Assembly (NCBI GenBank): GCA_964454975.1
Contig: CAYVVD010000014.1
Span: 27,104-91,103, forward strand
Reading direction: 5' to 3'
Length of the DNA: 64,000 nt
Origin: CAYVVD01 sp964454975
Lineage (GTDB): Bacteria > Bacteroidota > Ignavibacteria > Kapaibacteriales > UBA2268
The first letter of the stretch is position 1, and each line of letters opens with the position of its first letter. The notes beneath the pieces were generated by a model. That model saw only the letters and a list, made by a program, of their open reading frames with translations. It did not search any database and was not told the DNA's origin. The translations under genes and the position numbers were made by a program. Shown one piece after another: positions 19,283-28,402 of the stretch.

Positions 19283-20386
19283 ATGAAACTCGATAAAAAT
19301 AAAGTACTTGTTGCAATGTCAGGCGGTGTTGATTCTTCCGTTACAGCAGCCCTTCTGCTTGAAAAAGGGTATAATGTAGTGGCTGTTACTATTTCCACCC
19401 ACAAAGTGGATGATGATTGTAAACCTTCGGATATGACTCATGGATGCTGCACTTACCAGAACATGGTGGATGCATATGAAGTATGCCGGGTTTTGGGTAT
19501 TGAACATAAGATTGTTGACCTGACTAAAGAATTTGAAAAAACTATAATCAGTAATTTTATTGATGAATACATGAGTGGCAGGACGCCAAACCCTTGTGTA
19601 CAATGTAACAACCTCGTAAAGTGGGGTATGTTTATGGATAAGGCAAATGAGTTAGGCGCTCATTGGATCGCAACGGGGCATTATGCTAAAATACGCCGGG
19701 ATGATACAAGCAGGAATTATGTGATTTCACGCGGCTTCGATAAAAAGAAGGACCAGTCCTATGTGCTCTGGGGTTTGACACAGGAGCAGCTTGAGAGAAC
19801 CCTGCTGCCTGTCGGTGAATATGAAAAGCCTGAAACGAGGAAACTCGCCCGAAAATTTAATCTGCCTGTATTTGATAAGGAAGAATCCCAGGAGATTTGC
19901 TTTATTCCCAAAAATGACTACAGACATTTCATGAGGAAAAGAATTAAGGATTTTGATAAAAAAGTCGGCCGGGGTGAAGTATTTTATCAAAACCGGGTTG
20001 TTGGAGAGCATTCAGGATTTGTTGATTACACTGTCGGTCAGCGAAAGGGAATCGGAGTTACTCATGAAAACCCGCTTTATGTTAAAAGTATTAATGCACA
20101 ATTGAACGTTATCGAAGTTGCAGAAGTAAATGATATTAGCTCGAAGGGTTTAATCGCAAAAGACCTTAATTTTATTAAATTTAAACTCAACTCATTTCCA
20201 AGACTATTGAGCGCACAGATTAGATACAATTCAAATGCAGTACCAGCTTACTGCAAGATTCATGAGAATGGTGAATTAAAGGTGGAATTTGTTAATAAGC
20301 AAAAAGCAGTTACACCGGGGCAGTCAGTTGTAATTTATGATAATGGAGATGTTGTGGGTGGAGGAATAATTAAGGAAAGCTTTTAG
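19283..20386 (+). CDS. mnmA: tRNA-specific 2-thiouridylase MnmA
   Basis: Thiolates U34 of Lys/Glu/Gln tRNAs. Features are an N-terminal PP-loop ATPase motif, SGGVDSS (13-19), the nucleophile C105 in TPNPCVQCN, and the second catalytic cysteine C206 in ESQEICFIP. ATGHYA, DQSYVLW and the central DYTVGQRKGIG block are intact. A C-terminal OB-like beta-barrel ends in GGGII. Length (367) is normal. The cysteine spacing fits the persulfide mechanism known for E. coli MnmA. The 3' end overlaps the convergent glycosyltransferase gene by 17 bp. Confidence 0.96.
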   Translation: MKLDKNKVLVAMSGGVDSSVTAALLLEKGYNVVAVTISTHKVDDDCKPSDMTHGCCTYQNMVDAYEVCRVLGIEHKIVDLTKEFEKTIISNFIDEYMSGRTPNPCVQCNNLVKWGMFMDKANELGAHWIATGHYAKIRRDDTSRNYVISRGFDKKKDQSYVLWGLTQEQLERTLLPVGEYEKPETRKLARKFNLPVFDKEESQEICFIPKNDYRHFMRKRIKDFDKKVGRGEVFYQNRVVGEHSGFVDYTVGQRKGIGVTHENPLYVKSINAQLNVIEVAEVNDISSKGLIAKDLNFIKFKLNSFPRLLSAQIRYNSNAVPAYCKIHENGELKVEFVNKQKAVTPGQSVVIYDNGDVVGGGIIKESF

Positions 20387-21593
20387 CCTTTTCCTTTGCC
20401 ATCACAAGGCGTTGGTATTCTTCGACCATTACTTTTACGCTCTTTTCCCATGTAAAATTTGCATAGATATATTCTCTTGCTTTTTTACCCAAGCCCGTTC
20501 GTGATTTATTGTCTTTTAATAAACTGACTATATGCTTTATAAACTGGCTTTCATCATTTGCGATAAGGAGACCGTCAAGCTCAGTTGCTTTTATTCCTTC
20601 TGCAGCAACAGGAGAAGCAACAACAGGAAGTTCCATTGCCATAGCCTCAAGAATTTTTATTCGGACTCCGCTGCCAACGAAAAGAGGAGCGACATAAACT
20701 GAGGCTTTGTTATACCAGGATTTAACCTCCTCAACATAACCAACAGGGTTTAAACTGGTTGATCTCATTGATTTAAGTTTTTCGGGCATGTTTTTACCTA
20801 ATAGAGTAAGCTTCGCCTCTGGAACCTCTCTTATAATCCCCGGCATTACCCGCTCAATAAACCATTCTATCGCATCTATGTTATGAACCCAGCTGTAAAC
20901 TGTAGCATGAATTAACTCAAACGGATTTCTGTTTTCATCCGGATATAATCTCCATTCATTAAAATCGACCCCTGCTCCAGCGACATGAAGGTTTGCTCCC
21001 GGAGCAAGCAATTCGGCAATTTGGGAGTCATCGGATGTAATTGGAAATACAGCATCGCATTTTGATATATAATCTGATTCTTTAGTCTTTAACAATTTAG
21101 CTTGTTGTTTAAGGTACCAGCGATTTGGATGGTAAGGAGGAAAACTATCAGCATATTTCTGCCAAATCCTGTGTTCGATATTATGCAGGCGTAATCCTGA
21201 TACTGCCCCAAACTTCTTACTTTGCCTTAATGCATGTTGAGCCATACATGTATGGTCTGCATGAATTACTTCGTAATGATTCTTTATACATAACTCATCC
21301 AAAAAATTTAAAATAGCAGAATCAGAATATTTTGAGATATAGAGAGATTGATTAAGCAAAGCTGATTTGATGATTCTTAATTTTGTATTCGAAGTATTGT
21401 GAATATAAGTGATGATTTTACCGAAATCAATAGCTTTATCCATGAATATTTTATTAGGCAAAGCTGGAACAAAACAGAAAAAATCTACATCGAACCCCTG
21501 TTCGGAAAATTGCCTGAAAATATTGGCAATTCCAATTTTTCCGCCTTCATCAAGAGGAAAAGGAAATTGTGGTGATAACTGCAGTAATCTCAG
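20370..21593 (-). CDS. Glycosyltransferase, GT4-like, apparently with a non-canonical CTG start
   Basis: A GT-B fold glycosyltransferase. The C-terminal half has the family 1/4 nucleotide-sugar region (VYVAPLFVGSGVRIKILEAMAMELPVVAS) with the ExxAxxLPVV signature. The longest frame with an ATG/GTG/TTG start begins at 21461 (TTG) and would lack the N-terminal strand. The same frame runs on upstream for 44 codons encoding LRLLQLSPQFPFPLDEGGKIG, a textbook GT4 start with the glycine-rich acceptor loop. This extension has no ATG, GTG or TTG; it begins best at CTG 21593, which overlaps the stop of the previous gene as CTGA and follows AGGGTGGAAAA, a good ribosome-binding sequence. With it the protein is about 407 residues, normal for the family. 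Substrate is unknown, probably a surface glycan. Confidence 0.8.
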   Translation of the reverse strand: MRLLQLSPQFPFPLDEGGKIGIANIFRQFSEQGFDVDFFCFVPALPNKIFMDKAIDFGKIITYIHNTSNTKLRIIKSALLNQSLYISKYSDSAILNFLDELCIKNHYEVIHADHTCMAQHALRQSKKFGAVSGLRLHNIEHRIWQKYADSFPPYHPNRWYLKQQAKLLKTKESDYISKCDAVFPITSDDSQIAELLAPGANLHVAGAGVDFNEWRLYPDENRNPFELIHATVYSWVHNIDAIEWFIERVMPGIIREVPEAKLTLLGKNMPEKLKSMRSTSLNPVGYVEEVKSWYNKASVYVAPLFVGSGVRIKILEAMAMELPVVASPVAAEGIKATELDGLLIANDESQFIKHIVSLLKDNKSRTGLGKKAREYIYANFTWEKSVKVMVEEYQRLVMAKEKAKSFP

Positions 21594-22531
21594 TTTTCCA
21601 CCCTTTTTGAAAATTTAGATTTAAATAAAGCTTTAATATAAATTAATTGCTGCCTTGTGAAATTCACACCCAGTGTCACGTCTTTGATTTTCTCCTTTTG
21701 AATTACTCTTCTTTCAGTGCGAATTGTACGAAGAATGACCTCTACCATCGAGAACAAACCTTCCACCATTCCCATAAACTTGATCTTTTGGGCAATAGCA
21801 ATGAAATACTGCATTAATACAATTGTAAAAGTCCTTCCAAGCGCCATTGGCCAAGGGAAATACTTCCATTGGTATCGAAGTAACTGCTTTAAATAGGATA
21901 TCCAGCGCGTAGTGTTTAACCTTCCACCAGGTGCCGCAAAATGAAGTGTTCTAATATTGGGGTAATACCTGACATTAAAACCGGATAGAATTGCCCTTGT
22001 GCAGAACTCAAGCTCCTCGAAACCAAACTCCCAAAATCCACCAACCTTATCAAATACCTTCTTTCGTATGCCTGCACCAGTTCCCTGAAACGTGTATGAT
22101 TTAAACCCTGTTTCCGGGACATTTCCACGGTCAATTTTGAAGGGATACCAGTCATAGGACTTGTAATTACGCCTTACATCGATGTTCTCAGTAGCAATTA
22201 TGTCAATACCATTATGTTTCTTAAATATATCTGCAATATTTTCGAAAGTCTCTTTATTTTCAGGGTAGGAGTCGTCATCAGTTCTCCAGATGATTTCTCC
22301 TTCAGCCATTTGAATTCCGATATTTAATGCTTTTATGTCAATATTATCCGGGAGATGAAATTTTTTCAATTCTGGAAATTCTTCATTTAACATTTCCCAG
22401 GTACCATCCTGCGATGCATTGTCGATAACAATTATTTCTTTATCATGGTAAGTTTGTGATTGATAAGAATTGATAGTGTTTCTTAAGTCATCTTTTCTGT
22501 TGAATGTTATTATAACTACGCTGATTTTCAT
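21590..22531 (-). CDS. Glycosyltransferase family 2
   Basis: A GT-A fold enzyme, about 313 residues from the ATG at 22531 (MKISVVIITFNRKDDL); a TTG nine codons upstream is less likely. The nucleotide-sugar site is seen in VIDNASQDGTW and in the metal-binding RTDDDSYP (D85-D87). GTGAGIRKKVFDKVGGFWEFGFEELEFC is the acceptor and base region (ED-like motif). A C-terminal hydrophobic stretch (about 235-265) may attach it to the membrane. It is translationally coupled to the downstream GT4-like gene through a CTGA overlap. Both probably act in O-antigen or exopolysaccharide synthesis. Confidence 0.88.
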   Translation of the reverse strand: MKISVVIITFNRKDDLRNTINSYQSQTYHDKEIIVIDNASQDGTWEMLNEEFPELKKFHLPDNIDIKALNIGIQMAEGEIIWRTDDDSYPENKETFENIADIFKKHNGIDIIATENIDVRRNYKSYDWYPFKIDRGNVPETGFKSYTFQGTGAGIRKKVFDKVGGFWEFGFEELEFCTRAILSGFNVRYYPNIRTLHFAAPGGRLNTTRWISYLKQLLRYQWKYFPWPMALGRTFTIVLMQYFIAIAQKIKFMGMVEGLFSMVEVILRTIRTERRVIQKEKIKDVTLGVNFTRQQLIYIKALFKSKFSKRVEN

Positions 22532-22589
22532 TATTTGCCCGAAATTAATTCTATTCAAAAATAATACTATAATTGATTAATTTTAAATA

Positions 22590-23656
22590 ATGCCGAAAAA
22601 GAGATATCCGAATATTACTTTCATCAAAAATAAACCGGGAATTTACAATTAAAAAGCCTGTGATTCCTTTGCTTTTCCTATTTTTCTTACTGGTAGTATG
22701 AACTATCGGGAATGATATACTTTGGAGCAAGGATATATCTACTTTTGGCGATGCCTTGTACATGACTTTTATTGCAATCACTACCATCGGTTATAACGAA
22801 GCGTTCCTACTTGATTCCGCGGGGCGTATTTTTACTATAATAATCAGTCTTGTTGGGATAGGTTCATTACTTTTTATTCTTGGAATAATTAGGATAACCT
22901 GTTCTTCTTCCGGTTTTTAGATAAAACAGAGAAAAGAAACATTAAAAAAGGCTGAGTGAAATTTCCGGCCATGTTGTAGTAATAGTGTATGCCAGGGTTG
23001 GACGGCTTACAATTCATGCTTTTAGAGAAAGAGGTAGAATTTGTTGTAATTAATGAAAATTTTGAGGACAAAGGTGCAATTGCACAAGACAGAGGATCCC
23101 TTGCTGTGGAAAGTGATGCCACTGACGATTGTATTCTCAAACTTGCAGGTGTTGAAAGGGCTGCAAAGTTAATAATTTCAACAGCAAATTACGCGACAAC
23201 TGTTTATGTGGTTTTAAGTGCGTGTGTTCTGTACCCCAATATATACATAGTCGCTCGTTCAGATGAGGACTCAGTAATAAGTAAATTGGAAAAAGCAGGT
23301 GCTAATGGAATTGTTGACCCGTATGCTATCTGCGGTAAACGACTTGCAGATTTAGTTCTGAACAGTCACCTGATTGATTTCCTCGAGTGATTCCTGACTA
23401 CAGGCGTAAACCCTTTAACAATGTAAAAAAAATATGATTAATAAAGGAAGCAAATGGATAGGTTGTAGTTTAAAGGAATTAGATATAAGTAGAAAGAGCG
23501 GAGCCGGCATTATGGTTATTATTCGTGACAGGCAGCTACAACTGAACCCTGGAGGCGATTTTGAACTTAAATATTTTTGGGTGGGGGGGCAAACTAGTTG
23601 CAATTGGCGTTCATTCGCAATTAGAAAAGCTTAAAGAATATATGGCAGGCAATTAA
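22590..23656 (+). pseudogene. Broken Kch/TrkA-type potassium channel gene
   Basis: Pieces in several frames line up with one ion-channel + TrkA-N + TrkA-C protein. From ATG 22590 comes MPKKRYPNIT, then a frame change near 22620. Next is a pore region with TM1 (PVIPLLFLFFLLVV), an in-frame TGA at 22699-22701, the filter TTIGYNE and TM2 (IFTIIISLVGIGSLLFILGII). A frameshift near 22893 precedes DNLFFFRFLDK. Another frame gives SGHVVVIVYARVG, a damaged Rossmann GxGxxG. A further shift gives EKEVEFVVINENFEDKGAI and the rest of the RCK domain to TGA 23390. The TrkA-C remnant follows (SKWIGCSLKELDISRKSGAG), and its end, VAIGVHSQLEKLKEYMAGN, is in yet another frame. At least four frameshifts and two stops make it non-functional. 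Its end overlaps the convergent HAD gene. Confidence 0.88.
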
Positions 23657-24408
23657 GTTAAATTCCAACCCTCGAGAATTTCTGGTACTTCATCCCAGGA
23701 GTAAACCTCAGCATCTGCCATAGTAAGTTTGGGATTCTCTTTGACAAAAACACCCGTTTTATCCCCACTAAACCTGATTGCCTTCATTCCAAAATATTTT
23801 GCTCCCTTCACATCTGTATCTTCGATATCGCCAATGTGAACTGTTTCATCAGGTTTGGTTCTTAATCCGTAAACAGCTGTGCTAAAAGCTCTTTCATTTG
23901 GCTTGGCTACCCCGGTTTCATCCGAAAAGCTGAAAACCTCGAAAAATTTAAGAATTCCATTATTATTAAGAATCTGCCTGAGAACGGTTCCCGGTGAAAA
24001 TCCTGTATCAGAAATCATTCCAAGCTTGTATTTGTCCGCAAGTTGTCCAACTATATCTTTTGCACCTTCGATGGGTGCAGGGGGATGCTCTAACAGGCTT
24101 GATGAGAAGGATTCGGCTACAATTGAAATTCCGTTTTCATCATGTGGCAAATCAAGATATTTCCAAAAAAACTGAACTGTTTCCAAAGCGGAAGGTGTAC
24201 GCATCTGGCTTCGCCAGATTTCATTGAAAAATCCCCAGCTGGCTTTCATTGCCTTATCAAATTCATCCTGTTTTATCCAGATACCATGCTTATCGATTTG
24301 TTCCAGGAGGGTCTTCATTCTCATGTCGTTTCTGGCTTTTCCGTTCGATGAGTCAAATAACGTGTTCCAAAAATCAATCGTTACAGCCTTAATCATCTCG
24401 TGCTCCAA
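23653..24408 (-). CDS. HAD superfamily hydrolase
   Basis: A 251-residue HAD-IA-like protein. Motif I is DFWNTLF (nucleophile D12; the usual second Asp is Trp), motif II is MISDTG, motif III lysine is in GVAKPNERAF, and motif IV is HIGDIEDTDVKGA. A helical cap lies between motifs I and II (about 20-110). The DxW form occurs in a subset of HAD proteins, and how well they act as phosphatases is uncertain. ATG at 24408 or four codons later (MIKAVTIDFW) are both possible. The gene is intact although both sides are decayed. Confidence 0.85.
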   Translation of the reverse strand: MEHEMIKAVTIDFWNTLFDSSNGKARNDMRMKTLLEQIDKHGIWIKQDEFDKAMKASWGFFNEIWRSQMRTPSALETVQFFWKYLDLPHDENGISIVAESFSSSLLEHPPAPIEGAKDIVGQLADKYKLGMISDTGFSPGTVLRQILNNNGILKFFEVFSFSDETGVAKPNERAFSTAVYGLRTKPDETVHIGDIEDTDVKGAKYFGMKAIRFSGDKTGVFVKENPKLTMADAEVYSWDEVPEILEGWNLT

Positions 24409-24477
24409 TTAGATGCAATAATAACGAATGCAGTTTAAAGAAATTATTTTGTAATATTCACAACATTACACATATAA

Positions 24478-24505
24478 TTATCGTTATTTACTTTATTAAC
24501 GATAA
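24478..24505. promoter_or_regulatory. Perfect 9-bp palindrome, operator-like
   Basis: TTATCGTTA (24478-24486) and TAACGATAA (24497-24505) form a perfect dyad with a 10-bp spacer, the geometry of a dimeric repressor site. It lies 70 bp upstream of the HAD gene and just before the LolA-like remnant. It could have controlled the decayed operon or still control the HAD gene. No intact regulator gene lies beside it. Confidence 0.4.
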
Positions 24506-24548
24506 GAATATGGATAAGAATAAATTATATAACTAAATTTAGGATTAC

Positions 24549-24830
24549 ATCATAATCGCTGAAACAACAATTAAAATTCCACCTTCGATGATGCTAAGTT
24601 CCTGGAATGGTTCGGACCTCACCAACGATGATCTTATCAGGGAAAGCAAGCTCATTGAAGATTATGAGCTCAGGTTGATGTTCGAGGAAATAATTGATGG
24701 TGAAAATTGCTGGAAAATATAAATAACACCCAAATCGGGAACTACTGTTTATTGAGGAAGGATTTACTATTGGGTGAGGAAATCTGCTTACAATCCGCAG
24801 ACTTTGATTATAAAGGGTATATTTAAAACC
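24549..24830 (+). pseudogene. Remnant of an outer-membrane lipoprotein-sorting (LolA-like) protein
   Basis: One frame reads KIPPSMMLSSWNGSDLTNDDLIR, EDYELRLMFEEIIDGENCWKI, a stop (TAA 24720-24722), ITPKSGTTVY, a second stop (TGA, in place of the Trp of VWG) and GRIYYWVRKSAYNPQ. From memory of the family, this order (MLxSWxGxDFTNDDLV, then DGxxCW, PKPxxxVVWGKI, WVRKxDYxP) is the middle of outer membrane lipoprotein-sorting proteins. Both ends are missing, so it is a fragment. Such genes often sit with an MMPL-type transporter and an outer-membrane barrel protein, and a barrel remnant follows here. Confidence 0.6.
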
Positions 24831-24865
24831 AATCATCGGCGTAGTTCCTGCCGATAGCTGCCGAA

Positions 24866-25773
24866 AAGCTCAGCTTCACCGGAGAAGGTATTTATCTGAC
24901 AGATGAAACAAGGCTAAGACTCAGGCAGGGGATTTATTTTAGTGAAAATTCAAGGCTAACAATTCACTATGAGGCGGATGTGTTTCTTGGCAGCACTGCA
25001 TTCAACCTTCAATTACCGGTAAAAAAACAACAGGCAGGCAGAGGATCTCCTCGGGTGTTTGGCGAATATGGCAACCAACGGATTTGTTCAATCCAATAAA
25101 TCTGTCAAAAATATCAAAATTCGAGAAAAACAGCGCTGAAGGAGCCTCATTTTAGTACTATCAGCGAAACTTCACAAATATTGAGTTTGTTGCGAACTTC
25201 ACAGAGAAATTATCCAACACTCATTATGGAGCAAGATTTCGTTCAAATATTGGAACATATAACTTTTCATTTATGAGTGGATATTTTGACAATAAGAATG
25301 TATTTGTTGGAGATTTAGCCGGCAATTTATTGAATGCAGGATTAAGGGCGGAAGTGCTATTTGCGTTCCCGGATGATGCCGGCAGTGAAATGAATATAAA
25401 CGGAATAATCGGAATTGATTACCAGATAACGCCTGAGATTTATACACTCCTTGAATACCACTACAATGGAGAGGGTACATCAGACACTGCTACTTATGAT
25501 CTTGAGCGATTAATTAGGGGAGAAATTGAGAATCTGAACAGGAATTATATATCTGCGAGCATTTATTACTTTGTCCATCCACTCGTAACTATAAATGCAA
25601 CCAGTATTACAAATCTGAATGATGGAAGCTTGTTTGGCACTCTGAAGGCCACCCGATCAATTAGCGATAATATAAACCTGAGCATTGGCTTCGCCTTGTT
25701 TGTCGGCGAAAACGGGGCAGAGTATTTATATTATCCCGCCTCTGTTAATTTGCCGGGAGAGTATTATTTATAG
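24866..25773 (+). pseudogene. Internally deleted outer-membrane beta-barrel protein
   Basis: The N-terminal part (LSFTGEGIYLTDETRLRLRQ, LTIHYEADVFLG) stops at TAA 25097-25099. From 25084 a second frame carries LFNPINLSKISKFEKN, an in-frame TAG (25153-25155), then YYQRNFTNIEFVANFTEKL and GARFRSNIGTYNFSFMSGYF through to SVNLPGEYYL. The alternating strands and aromatic girdle residues are those of a DUF1302-like outer-membrane barrel. The part expected between FLG and FNP, roughly 100 residues, is mostly gone. The stretch from 25273 to 25773 is still open for 166 codons but has no signal peptide. With the LolA-like remnant it was probably one export operon. Confidence 0.75.
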
Positions 25774-25890
25774 CTTTGATTGAAAAAAGTAATTAATAAA
25801 TATTCACTATTGTTAATTGCTGATTTTTCATAGATTATACTGTTTAATCCGCAATATATCCATATTCGGTAACATATAAAGGCGGGTTCT

Positions 25891-28209
25891 ATGAAAACTC
25901 TAAGGCCCTTATTTGCAAAATTATCTTTCTTATGCTTAATTACATTCATGATGGCTCTTCTATCGGGATGCCCCGAGGAAGAAACAACCGGACCAAACAA
26001 CACTGATGGCGACTTTACTCTTGGCGAAAAAAAAGAATATACAGTTTCAGGTAATTCAAAAGTAGAATTTGATGATAAAATCTCAGGCTGCACATTTGTG
26101 TTTCCAACCGGCGGCAATGGAAAGTTAAATGTGGCGGAAATCAAATCCGGCCCGGAAAATGCCCTGGGTGGGGTAAATTTTTATGTTGAATAAGATGGCA
26201 ACGAAGTTGTCGAAGTGCATTTACCAATGACCGGAAATGACCTTAACTATCTGATGTACTACGGTACAATTGATGAGGCCGCACTGCACAGAAATGACGG
26301 AAACAAAGGATGGTGGTCGGCGCTTGAGAAGGACACTGTTGATGGCAAGCTTGTCTTTGAGATTAATCCTTCTTCAGATTTATCGATCAAAAATGAAATT
26401 ATTCTCGAATATAAGCCACCTGCGTCAAAATATTTCTCACTTGTAACAATCAAGGAAAACTCCAGTAATTGGAATAAGCAGATTGCCTTATTTCATAGTG
26501 TACGAGAAGTTGCAAATTTGTGGATTGATGTGTTCCCCCAGGAAATGGCAAATCAATAGCGTGCTCAGATAACGGGTGATATGAGGTACGAAGTCAGGCT
26601 TGCGAATTCAAACCATTACCAGGCATTCGACAATTATCTGTGGGGGAAGAATGCAATTATTTATCTCAAGCCGAATGCCACACTTGAGGCTGTTTCCCAC
26701 GAGACAGGTCACTATATGAACCACCTGATGAGCGGCTACAACCGGTTTATGGAGATTTATGGCAGGATGCCCAAAGAATACTGGGGGCTTGGAGGTAGTG
26801 TTGAGCATGTATACGGTCAGCATTTTCCTGGCAGGAATATCCTCCTTGAAGAATATGCTTATTTTTCACAATTTCTCGCTACAGGTACATTGGACTATTG
26901 GGATTTATACAATACAAACCGTAATCTTAACTTTTCCCTTGCCTTTGATAATCCTAAGGATCCGTCGGCAAAGGATTACCCAAGCCACGAAGGATTTGGG
27001 GTTTTTCTGCTTGCAAGCCTGATGAGAGATGCAGCATCTGATAAAATTTATATATTTGATGGAAAAACTCAGACAAATGTACCATCAATCGGAATGCACC
27101 ATTCGATAATTATTCAGCATTTCCTGCAGAAGGGGCCAATGGATATCACTGAATTGTTTGACAAAATAAGTTCTCACCTTCTCAGTACAAGCCAGGATGA
27201 TTATTACAAATTGCCTGCGATGTTTGAACCTCTCGGTTGGTCGTATAATGGTTCAGGTAATGTTGTTGATCAGGAAGGCCAGCCGGTGCCGGCCTGCAAG
27301 GTTAAAAATATATGCCAGGCTGGGGGAAAAGAGTATTCAACCCAGGAGACTTTTACTGATGACAAAGGGAAATTCACATTAAAAAGAATATTCCCAGGTT
27401 CGACGATTCTAAGAATATTCTATAATTTCCAGGAGGGCGCTTACAAGGATTCGAGCGACTTTCATATTACTGTTGACTGGAAACAGGAAACAAACAAGTC
27501 TGTTGACTTAAATCAATTTGTTGTAGAGACCGAAGAAATTGACCTGCTCCCAATCCTAAAAATGATGAAATGGGTAGCTATTAGCTTAATTACTGACAAT
27601 CCCCAGAATGCTGTTCTAACCTACGAGGTTCACCGAAAAGGATTAAGAAATCTTGTAAAGATTGACGAGAAGAAAGACGAAACCTGGCAGGGGATTTATT
27701 TCGGATGGTCCCACTACGATTACGGTAACGGGTCGGCGATTAAATGGAATGGCAATAGTTTTTCCGTTTCATGGGAAGATAAAGAATATTCTGAAGAATA
27801 TCATGATTTTACTTATTACACATACACTATAACGGGGACTGCAGGTGAGAAGGGCAAAAAGTTTGACTCAATAAGAGTGGTTGAAGTGGTAGAGTACGAA
27901 TGGGAAGACTACGAAGGCGATGAAGAATCTGTATTTGGTGGTACTTCAACAAAGGAATTTTTGTTTAAAGAAATTCCGCTTGAATGGTTCCAGGACCATC
28001 CTAACGGAAAGAATGTATATTACATGTTCAAGACACTTGGTGATATAGTTACCGGAATGACTTTGAATATTAATAGTGAGTATGATTTTTATACTGAGAA
28101 TTCAACAACCGGGGAAGTAATCAATGACTGGAAGATGACGCAAACACTAAAATCATTAGATTTAAGCGGCTTGCAAGAGGCGGCTGTTTCAGTACGGATT
28201 TATGATTAA
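25891..28209 (+). pseudogene. Lipoprotein zinc-metalloprotease gene with two in-frame stops
   Basis: Three open segments (25891-26193, 26215-26559, 26581-28209) share one frame and are interrupted only by TAA 26191-26193 and TAG 26557-26559; together they span 773 codons. The first has a lipoprotein signal (MMALLSGC, Cys27). The third holds AVSHETGHYMNHL, a zinc HExxH motif at 26698, followed about 50 residues later by LLEEYAYF, a candidate third ligand. A carboxypeptidase-regulatory-like beta domain follows (SGNVVDQEGQPVPACKV, then GKFTLKRIFPGSTILRI), then about 220 unassigned residues. No frameshift is visible, so the damage is recent, or the stops are errors or suppressed. The third segment alone has no export signal. 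Confidence 0.8.
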
Positions 28210-28261
28210 GAGTAAATTTTGTTGACTTAAGTAGGTTTAATAATTGTTGCGTAGTTTTATG

Positions 28262-28295
28262 AAGAATCCAGTTAGTTGATATTAGCTGGATTCTT
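28262..28295 (+). terminator. Hairpin after the metalloprotease gene
   Basis: AAGAATCCAG (28262-28271) pairs perfectly with CTGGATTCTT (28286-28295) across a 14-base loop. It lies 53 bp after the stop. No T-run follows, so it may be a weak terminator or an RNA-stabilising stem. Confidence 0.35.
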
Positions 28296-28402
28296 AGTTA
28301 CTCAAAGTGTATATGTTTAACATTATTTATTTTTAAAAAATAGTCAAAGGGTAAGTAACGAGTCAAAATATATTTCAAATTTGGGATTCAATTGGAAGAA
28401 AA

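Noticed and set aside
22551..22787. 78-codon minus-strand frame across the K+ channel remnant
   Set aside because: Lies opposite readable channel sequence and has no family pattern.
23653..24408. HAD gene as another pseudogene because motif I lacks the second Asp
   Set aside because: The DFWNTL form is known in HAD proteins and all other motifs and the frame are intact.
25891..28209. Genetic recoding of TAA and TAG as sense codons
   Set aside because: All other genes in the window use TAA, TAG and TGA as terminal stops and contain none internally, and neighbours are clearly pseudogenes. Kept only as a minor alternative.
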